In this document: positions 60,240 through 64,000 of the stretch, in pieces
Position numbering within the stretch: position 1 is the stretch's first letter
How the letters are laid out: each line of letters begins with the position of its first letter
Origin: Isoetes taiwanensis
Taxonomy: Eukaryota; Streptophyta; Lycopodiopsida; Isoetales; Isoetaceae
Assembly (NCBI GenBank): GCA_021234155.1
Contig: JAJEKV010000004.1
Location: 14,102,716-14,166,715, forward strand
DNA: 64,000 nucleotides
Direction of reading: 5' to 3'
The notes under the pieces: model-generated
What the model was told of the DNA's origin: nothing
What the model saw: only the letters and a program-made list of their open reading frames with translations
The model's database searches: none
Program-made: the position numbers and the translations under genes

Positions 60240-60663
60240 TTTCTAGGAGGTTCTAAAATATTCTAGAACCTATATGCATGCGCAACACTTAGCATGATCT
60301 CATCCATTGGAGTGGCGTGATCCTGACTGTTGGCCTAGATATATAAGGAGGCCTTCTTGTCGAACAATTCCAGTTCAACGCCAGTCTTGAGCCTTCTAGG
60401 TATCTGTCTCGTATTCCTGCTTACCTTCGGGCCATTGCACTCTTGATTCCTGTTCATATATCAGATTCTTTGCCGATCTTGGCGTATTTCTTCCTATTTC
60501 TTGCGTATTTTCCACGTATTTTTCTTGTTTTTGCGTAGGTTCATGACAGTCTGAACTAGAATCCCTTACAAGTTCTTGTCTGCTCTGATCCTAAGCATTT
60601 TTTTGCTCATATTTGGTGATTTTATATCTATATAGAAGGTTTCAACTTTATTATAGCAGGTCC
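60240..60663 (+). promoter_or_regulatory. Possible gypsy LTR/leader with TATA box
   Basis: TATATAAGGAGG at about 60,340 is a good TATA element, followed by a pyrimidine-rich leader up to the gag fragment. Position and orientation fit an LTR promoter, but LTR ends and a primer site were not recognised. Some Sushi-type elements self-prime, which would explain the missing tRNA site; that is inference. Confidence 0.3.
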
Positions 60664-60960
60664 AGCAGTTTGTTCAAGTATATCAGCAGTTGCAGTTGGA
60701 CAATAAAGAGCTTAAGGAACGTGTTGCTTCACATGAATCCGCTTCTAGCTTTAGATTGAGGTTATCATAGCCTAAGATTAGCCTGCCAGAGAAGTTTGAC
60801 GCACTCGGTCCAAGCTTCGTGGTTTTTTGAATCAAATCAGACTTGTAATCCAGCTCCACACTCATAGATATCCCACGGTCCAGGAACAAGTTGGGCTGAT
60901 TGGTTCTCTCCTCACAGGCCAGATCTTTATTCTGGACCACTGTTCAAGTAGTTTGTCCTG
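60664..60960 (+). pseudogene. Ty3/gypsy gag capsid fragment (Sushi-like)
   Basis: A coiled-coil N-terminal part (QQLQLDNKELKERVASHES) leads to PKISLPEKFDAL, the usual entry to the retrotransposon gag capsid. After a frameshift it continues RGFLNQIRLVIQLHTHRYP, then EQVGLIGSLLTGQ, before decaying. One TAG stop lies before PKISLPEKF. Same family type as the 13.8-15.76 kb element; pol is absent. Confidence 0.75.
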
Positions 60961-61245
60961 AATTTTGGTTAGGTACGTAACATCATTATTTTCAGCCCAT
61001 GTTCATGGGAATTGGGATTGGGATTGGGATTGGGATTGGGATTGGGATTGGCATAGCATCATACATATTTTTGCTTTTCGGCAACTTTATGTTCTATCAT
61101 ATGCATGCTCATTTCGAAATATTCATTTGATCCCTATTGCATTTGAGCTCATCTTACTTCTCTAACATTTGTTCCTCTGTTTGCGACCCTACATTTCTCC
61201 ACCATTCAATCCATGTATCAAGTTTGTTGTTTTGGATTTTGTATT
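60947..61245 (+). repeat. Diverged direct repeat, copy 1
   Basis: It aligns with 62,270-62,573 over about 300 bp (shared ATGCATGCTCATTT-like, ATATTCATTTGATCCC, TTGCTTCTCTAAC-like and ATCAAGTT blocks). Contains the ATTGGG array, absent from the other copy. Confidence 0.65.
61011..61051 (+). repeat. (ATTGGG)n array, about 7 units
   Basis: 41 bp of exact hexamers. Not the plant telomere unit TTTAGGG. Encoded Trp-Asp repeats are artefacts. Confidence 0.95.
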
Positions 61246-62269
61246 CAAAGCACATCGTTATATTTATCATGTATATCTTGTGTTGCCTTATCTTCATGGG
61301 CATTATTTGGGTTGGGCATGTGACCATGGGCTGATATCTCACGCATTCACCTTCGACTTATGCAGACGTGTTTCAACTAAGCTTTTAGATTTATAATTCT
61401 TTGGGTGTTGAATCATGGTCAGGCTTATTTTTGAATTTTTTCTTTAGGTTTTGGTTGGATGAGGTCAAGTTTATGGCATAGTTTGTGTCCTATCGTGAAT
61501 CTATCTTATGTGTTCACATTTCTTTGTTATGGCTTTTTTATTTTCTGCACATTTTTGCTAAGAGATGAACCCGTTTTATTCATACTCGAGGATGGATTAG
61601 ATGGCTCCTTGGGTAGGGCGTTGGCCTCCCCGTAGACGTGGTTTCAAACTCTTGGTATACCTGAATTATCATTTTTAACATTAACTTCTAGGTTCGAACT
61701 TTGGTTATACACGTCAACCACTTCGTTTTCATTTTAACATTCATTCTTAGGTTATATCTCAATTTCATTTTAATATCCACTCTTAAGTTATTTGTGGCTT
61801 TCCACTTTTAGAGTGTTTTCGCTCCCTTGTATGTTGCTACACTTCACTTCTCTAGCCTCCTTTGCCATCCCAATCTCCGGCCAATGCCTTTCTCCATGCC
61901 TCTAATCGGGCTGGCTGTTCCTTTCTCCCTTTTATTGATTTAACTTAGAGGTTACATTCAGCACTTATCCCTCTTAGTTTGTTATTTTTCTTATTTTTAT
62001 TTCTACCCTAGGGCTTAACTTATTGATGTTGCTTTTTGGAGACATAATATCCTCTTTTTTCCTTTGCCTCGGTCTTCGACAATTTTTCTGTACATCTTTC
62101 TGGTCCGCCATCTTCTCATTCAAGATATTGTTTTTCGTACATGATTTGTGTTTGCTAAATTTCTTTTAGTTGGATTTTTGATTGGCGAACTTGCCTTTAG
62201 GCTCTAGGTTATTACATGCCACTTAATCATCTGTAACTATATACCATTCCATTAGCTTTAACAAGTTTA
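61246..62269. other. Non-coding stretch between repeat copies
   Basis: T-rich; contains a SINE-like head at 61,598-61,655 and loosely repeated TTCATTTTAACATTCAYTCTTAGGTT at 61,720-61,800. Confidence 0.4.
61598..61655 (+). repeat. SINE-like or tRNA-like head
   Basis: TGGCTCCTTGGG (61,602-61,613) resembles an A box and GGTTTCAAACTC (61,640-61,651) a B box with one extra T, 38 bp apart. The GGCGTTGGCCTCC between them resembles tRNA anticodon-arm sequence of known plant SINE heads. Confidence 0.4.
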
Positions 62270-62573
62270 TTCTAGACCATTGTTCAAGAGGATTTGTCAC
62301 GAAATTTGGTTAGATACCCAGCATAAATATTATTCAAACCTTGTTCATGGGGTTGAGAACTGTATTTGCATTTAATTATGTGCTTGGTATATCATCATTC
62401 ACATTTTTTATTGCAACCCTTCTATTCTATTATCTGCATGCTCATTTACAAATATTCATTTGATCCCTTTTTATCTGAGTCCCTCTTGCTTCTCTAACGT
62501 TGATCTTGTATTTGAAACCCTATGTTTCTCTACCCATTAAATTAATGCATCAAGTTCGTTATTCTGGATTTAT
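62270..62573 (+). repeat. Diverged direct repeat, copy 2
   Basis: Partner of 60,947-61,245, offset about 1.32 kb. Begins with a copy of the gag tail sequence (CTAGACCATTGTTCAAG against CTGGACCACTGTTCAAG at 60,934), so the unit derives from the gypsy region. Confidence 0.65.
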
Positions 62574-62759
62574 TGTGGTATTACACAAATTCAAACACAA
62601 TTCCAATTTAATTTCAATTCACACACAATTCAATTTTAATCTCAATACAAACAATGGTTAAAATTTCATTACAAATCAATGGTTAAAATTTCAATACAAT
62701 GGTTTGTAACAATGGTTACAATCATAGAATGGTATAAAATGTACAATTTAAAAGAACAA
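62574..62759. other. AT-rich spacer with CAATTTTAATT-type repetition
   Basis: Short degenerate repeats of ACACAATTC and CAATGGTTA; no gene. Confidence 0.4.
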
Positions 62760-64000
62760 CTAATCTGTTCTCTTCTTCCCAGAGTTTCTTGTTCTTTTTG
62801 TTAACTTCAACTCACTTGATGTAGGTTCATCTGAGTTTTGAGCTATCAATGCACTGTTTTGTGGCAAGCTGTCCAATATTTGGTTATGTGTATCTTCTGG
62901 CAGATCAAAACAGATCTTGCTCAACTCAAAACAAACAGAAGTAACCAAATGACTGTAAATATTACACTCTGGTTCATTTACCAGTAACTCATATCTGCCA
63001 CCCCCTAAAAACTTCTAGAAAAATCCAGTAACAACTACCTCATTTCTGGCAAACCTTTGGCCCCATGGATCTCTGAATGTCTTCTCCACCACATGTTTCA
63101 TCTTAGTGCACTTCAGCACATAGAAGTCCACATTCTCCTTATTGTCTGGCTCTGCAACTACAGAAAAATTATCTCCAACTGCAAGAATACCAGACTTCCA
63201 TTGAGGATCACCTTCAAAAACAGGGCCATCCACAATATCTTCCACATAATCAGCACCTGGTCTTAGCTCAGAGTATTGCCATGTACCTATTCTACCTTTG
63301 TTAGGGCACTTGCCATGTTTGCCTAACCAACAATTATGACAGAAACAACTGTAATCTATATGAGCAACTTGTGTAGGATCTGTAGCTTGAATTGGCCTGA
63401 TGGAATGGAACTTGCTTGAACCAGAAAGTATAGCACAATCATATCTCTCTGACCTATCAACTTCGTCTACTTCAATTTTCTAGAAATACCTGTTTAGGAA
63501 AGAAAGCAATATTTCAGCACACACTAACAGTTAAAAAGCAGTGTTTCAGCATACCTGAACCTATCTTTGCCTTCGATTGTGGAGTTGTCCCTGAAATGCT
63601 TGACCAGGAAAACTACTGCATCATGTGCATTTCTGAGTGGTACTGATCCTCTTTTCAACATCTCATGTGTAAGAGCTCGTTTAATGACAGCTCCAGCACC
63701 ATCATGTTCACCCGTTCCATTAACAGTCAGTCAAAAAAATACAAATTAAAACTACAAATCCATTGACAAAGAATATAGTTACCTTTGCCACGATATGAGG
63801 CAAATTAATTCAAATTTATTGGAATGCCATTGGTATGGTAGTTCCTACCAAGGAAATAAAAGGTCCTTGCTCCTTTGAACTGATTGGAGCACCCATCAGA
63901 CCACATGATGTGTTTGTTATACTTTACAGTCTTGTTCGTAAAAAATGCATGATGCTTGTTCAAACAATACTGCACAAACAAGGTATCATGGTCCCTGTCA
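62760..64000 (-). pseudogene. Spliced RNase-H-fold transposase-like gene, 5' end outside window
   Basis: From the window edge downward, a first exon (64,000 to about 63,783) contains HIMWSDGCSNQFKGARTFYF, a catalytic-Asp-like strand, and has an in-frame TAA. A second exon (about 63,720-63,556) reads GEHDGAGAVIKRALTHEMLK. An intron with GT/AG ends follows (63,555 to about 63,490), then a long exon with a Cys/His cluster (CFCHNCWLGKHGKC, 63,355-63,310) and VDFYVLKCTKMKHVVEKTF. The frame stays open to 62,760 and ends Lys/Arg-rich (KLTKRTRNSGKKRTD). Two TAG codons interrupt it, at about 63,483 and at 63,015, both in the context TTC TAG AA. The layout is known from uncharacterised plant and animal transposase-like proteins. 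I cannot name the superfamily. Confidence 0.55.

Noticed and set aside
61011-61051. Telomere or interstitial telomere repeat
   Set aside because: Unit is ATTGGG, not TTTAGGG or a known plant telomere variant, and only 41 bp long.
60965-61165. Trp-Asp repeat peptide
   Set aside because: Reading of the ATTGGG hexamer array.

Overview
The window reads as repeat-dense, AT-rich nuclear DNA of a land plant. The evidence is a spliced FLX-like coiled-coil gene, Ty1/copia elements with plant-type initiator-tRNA-Met primer-binding sites, BED/DUF659 hAT and Helitron relics of plant type, and LINE tails. A Ty3/gypsy family with a Sushi/Tcn1-like gag and very long GT microsatellites hint at a seed-free plant (fern, lycophyte or moss). 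That placement is inference and not firm.

Only one intact-looking host gene is well supported: the FLX-like gene on the minus strand at 47,569-48,717. It has four coding exons whose lengths sum to exactly 291 codons. Almost everything else is mobile DNA in various stages of decay.

Layout. 1-1.6 kb: broken transposase-like reading frame. 3.5-4.05 kb: cluster of GC-rich nested hairpins. 4.76-7.34 kb: non-autonomous inverted-repeat element inserted between two halves of a tandem repeat whose neighbouring copy preserves the empty site. 8.3-13.8 kb: foldback/MITE family copies and exon-like fragments. 13.8-15.76 kb: truncated Ty3/gypsy element (minus). 16.7-17.7 kb: copia RNase H and LTR (plus), ending in a GT microsatellite. 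17.8-21 kb: purine-rich non-coding DNA and a second GT tract. 21.7-22.7 kb: BED/DUF659 hAT relic (plus). 27.3-28.06 kb: a different hAT C-terminus (minus). 28.55-29.04 kb: inverted repeat. 32.4-34.75 kb: copia gag with LTR-like ends (minus). 35.1-43.3 kb: nearly complete copia element (minus) split by a LINE that has an 830-bp polypurine tract at its 3' junction. 47.6-48.7 kb: FLX-like gene. 50.75-54.30 kb: complete compact LTR retrotransposon (5-bp target duplication, two 1.55-kb LTRs, only 429 bp inside). 55.4-58.4 kb: degenerate Helitron (plus). 60.1-62.6 kb: SINE-like heads, gypsy gag fragment, diverged repeat pair. 62.76-64 kb: spliced RNase-H-fold transposase-like gene running off the window edge (minus).

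The most notable objects are four. The first is the compact long-LTR element with pol III A/B-box-like motifs inside each LTR. The second is the LINE whose C-terminus carries a canonical-looking PCNA-interaction (PIP) motif. The third is the 2.58-kb inverted-repeat element with its empty site preserved next door. The fourth is a hairpin family with a conserved unpaired TC/TC internal loop. No gene network can be inferred; the relations visible are insertion, nesting and duplication.
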